NCBI RefSeq assembly: GCF_007971225.1
Contig: NZ_CP042435.1
Coordinates: 1,550,001-1,614,000 of the forward strand
DNA from: Panacibacter ginsenosidivorans
Lineage (GTDB): Bacteria; Bacteroidota; Bacteroidia; Chitinophagales; Chitinophagaceae
Reading direction: 5' to 3'
DNA: 64,000 nt
The notes under the pieces are model-generated. The model saw nothing but the letters and a program-made list of their open reading frames with translations, was not told the DNA's origin and made no database searches. The translations under genes were made by a program, and so were the position numbers. This document shows, piece after piece, positions 62,653-64,000 of the stretch. How positions within the stretch are numbered: the first letter of the stretch is position 1; each line of letters starts with the position of its first letter.

Positions 62653-63654
62653 TTACGAACCTGCGTAGATAATAAGTGCCAATCCGGTTATAAAAAATAA
62701 GAACATGGCGGTTACAAAGCCATCGGTGCCTGCGGGTGATTGTTTAAATTCTTTCCAGATAAATACGCCCCATAGTGCTGCGATCAAAGTAGCACCCTGC
62801 CCAAGGCCATAAGAAATAGCAGCGCCTGCTTTACCTGCTGCAATAAGATTGAAAGAATTGCCGAGGCCCCAGATCAATCCACCCAGCACACCAACCATAT
62901 GCGTTTTAAATTTTCCTTTGAAATAATCTGTATAAGAAACTGGTGCACCTTCAAACGGCCGCTTCATTAAAATGGTGTTGAATAAAAAGTTGCTTGCTAA
63001 TATTCCAATAGAAAAAATAAAGACCGCGGTATAAGGTGTCATCTTTCCAGCGGCTGGTTGTTCAAAATTTTCAAGATCCATTGATGCTGCAATAAAGCGA
63101 TAGAAGAAAGACATTAACACACCGGCGATCAATGAAATAATAATTCCTTTCCCGGAAACTTTTTGATTAGCATTACTGATCCTCCTGTATGCAATAGCAT
63201 TGATTATAATAGCGATCATCACTAACGCAACACCAAGAAATAAATAAGTAGGATCTCCTTTTTGGGACGCAGCATAATTTACTATTACACCAAGTACCAG
63301 CGCTAATCCAATGGCTATAGGGAAAGCTACCGCCATACCTGCCATTGCAATAGCTGCGGAGAATAAAATGTTTGCTGCATTAAAAATTATGCCGCCAAGA
63401 AATGCGCTGCCGATGTTTGCACTGTCTGCCTGTTGCAGATCATCCATAAAACTTCTGCCTTTATCTCCTGTGCTGCCTAATGTAAGTGCGGACACTACAG
63501 AGAATAATACAATGCCAATTACATAATCCCAATAGAACAATTCAAAGCGCCAGGTTTTTTCTGCAAGCTTTTGTGTATTGGCCCATGAGCCCCAGCAGAG
63601 CATGGTAATTATGCAAAAGAATACAGCAACACCGTAAGATTCTACAATAAACAT
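62653..63654 (-). CDS. GRP/ureide-permease-type transporter of the DMT superfamily
   Basis: 333 residues with about ten predicted membrane helices. The opening (VESYGVAVFFCIITMLCWGSWANTQKL) carries the CWGSWANTQK motif of the GRP sugar transporter/ureide permease group, and paired repeats of five helices follow (FPIAIGLALVLGVIVNYAAS, ISYGLGQGATLIAALWGVFIWKEFK). It should import a small sugar, nucleoside or related solute with protons. The neighbouring DUF6786-like gene on the same strand, 91 bp upstream, may belong to the same catabolic unit. Confidence 0.88.
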   Translation of the reverse strand: MFIVESYGVAVFFCIITMLCWGSWANTQKLAEKTWRFELFYWDYVIGIVLFSVVSALTLGSTGDKGRSFMDDLQQADSANIGSAFLGGIIFNAANILFSAAIAMAGMAVAFPIAIGLALVLGVIVNYAASQKGDPTYLFLGVALVMIAIIINAIAYRRISNANQKVSGKGIIISLIAGVLMSFFYRFIAASMDLENFEQPAAGKMTPYTAVFIFSIGILASNFLFNTILMKRPFEGAPVSYTDYFKGKFKTHMVGVLGGLIWGLGNSFNLIAAGKAGAAISYGLGQGATLIAALWGVFIWKEFKQSPAGTDGFVTAMFLFFITGLALIIYAGS

Positions 63655-63745
63655 ATGGCAGTATTATAGTGATAAATAAATTGCTTACTATGTATCGCTC
63701 ACTTCATTCATCACATCAGCATGTTGGAAATTATATAAAGTTCAT

Positions 63746-64000
63746 TTATTTCTTTATATCATCGAGGTTTACGCCGAGTAATTGTTGTGCAATCTGTTTC
63801 AGGCTGTTGTAATCACCGGTTAAGTGGCAGGTTGTTTGCCTGTACTCTCCGGTTTCGCCTTTCTTTAATTCCATTGCCGGGGATGAAGATTCTATTTCAA
63901 AGAATGGGCCCATTTGTGTGCCATCTGCTAACGGACCGTCATTGTAAGAATTAATAACATCACCTTTATAAGGTTCTTTTTGCAATTCCCATTTACTGTT
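63746..64000 (-). CDS. DUF6786-like protein (C-terminal part, cut by the window edge)
   Basis: The frame is open to the right edge; the last 85 residues are seen, reading NSKWELQKEPYKGDVINSYNDGPLADGTQMGPFFEIESSSPAMELK. This matches the end of DUF6786-type proteins (GDVxNxYNDGP and GPFxExESSSPA). The function of this family is not established to my knowledge. A TTG inside the fragment is not taken as a start. It precedes the GRP-type transporter gene on the same strand. Confidence 0.72.
   Translation of the reverse strand, partial: NSKWELQKEPYKGDVINSYNDGPLADGTQMGPFFEIESSSPAMELKKGETGEYRQTTCHLTGDYNSLKQIAQQLLGVNLDDIKK

Overview
The window looks like chromosome from a Bacteroidota bacterium, most likely a Chitinophagaceae-type relative. 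This is an inference from gene content: a SusC/SusD pair with a third surface lipoprotein, a PorW/SprE type IX secretion component and a cargo protein with a type IX C-terminal sorting domain, many signal-peptide lipoproteins, AT-rich intergenic DNA, and Bacteroidota-type promoters (TAnnTTTG near start codons). No rRNA, tRNA, CRISPR array, insertion-sequence transposase or phage gene was seen.

Layout. 1-3.7 kb: sensory signalling, with the start of a NarL-type response regulator, a GAF/PAS histidine kinase, and a second PAS kinase broken by a one-base frameshift. 3.8-10.3 kb: an RRM RNA-binding protein, a small hypothetical, PorW/SprE, an endonuclease/exonuclease/phosphatase-fold protein and two lipoproteins. 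10.5-12.2 kb: a YciI protein overlapping an ECF sigma factor. 12.2-22.6 kb: housekeeping and stress genes on the minus strand (coaD, pyrB, pyrR, DinB, a ferredoxin-reductase-like oxidoreductase, a DsbA-like protein, clpB, a cobalamin adenosyltransferase, a LolD/MacB-type ATPase, gatC), with a beta-lactamase-fold hydrolase on the plus strand. 23-26.7 kb: an NtrC-type response regulator coupled to an Hpt protein, a secreted hypothetical and a TlpA-like lipoprotein. 27-32.9 kb: a SusC-SusD-lipoprotein uptake operon. 33.3-36.7 kb: folD, queE, a secreted Tudor-like protein and a small membrane protein. 36.8-48 kb: an isoquinoline-oxidoreductase-type molybdoenzyme subunit, a PQQ-type sugar dehydrogenase with a sorting domain, an OmpA/TPR/PD40 protein, a DUF1328 protein, a tail-specific protease and a gamma-glutamyltransferase. 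48-56.4 kb: a hydroxyacid dehydrogenase, an acyl-CoA synthetase, OsmC, GNAT, Dps, a subtilase, etfA and etfB. 56.5-64 kb: a monoheme secreted protein, a DUF4954 protein, two small secreted or membrane proteins, a GRP-type transporter and the end of a DUF6786-like gene.

The most striking feature is not a gene. A dispersed intergenic repeat of about 47-50 bp occurs about 31 times, in most gaps between transcription units and never inside a credible gene. Its core reads GTACAAGAGTGCGACGCAA (called F when on the plus strand and R when reversed). A second version has GTGACAC in place of GCGACGC, a change that keeps the dyad symmetric. Copies alternate R,F,R,F along the window with only three exceptions. 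Some R/F pairs lie close together as inverted-repeat elements of 130-225 bp. Others flank a single gene or operon (endonuclease, coaD, DinB plus oxidoreductase, tail-specific protease, etfA). I know of no described family with this sequence. All such statements rest on reading this window only.
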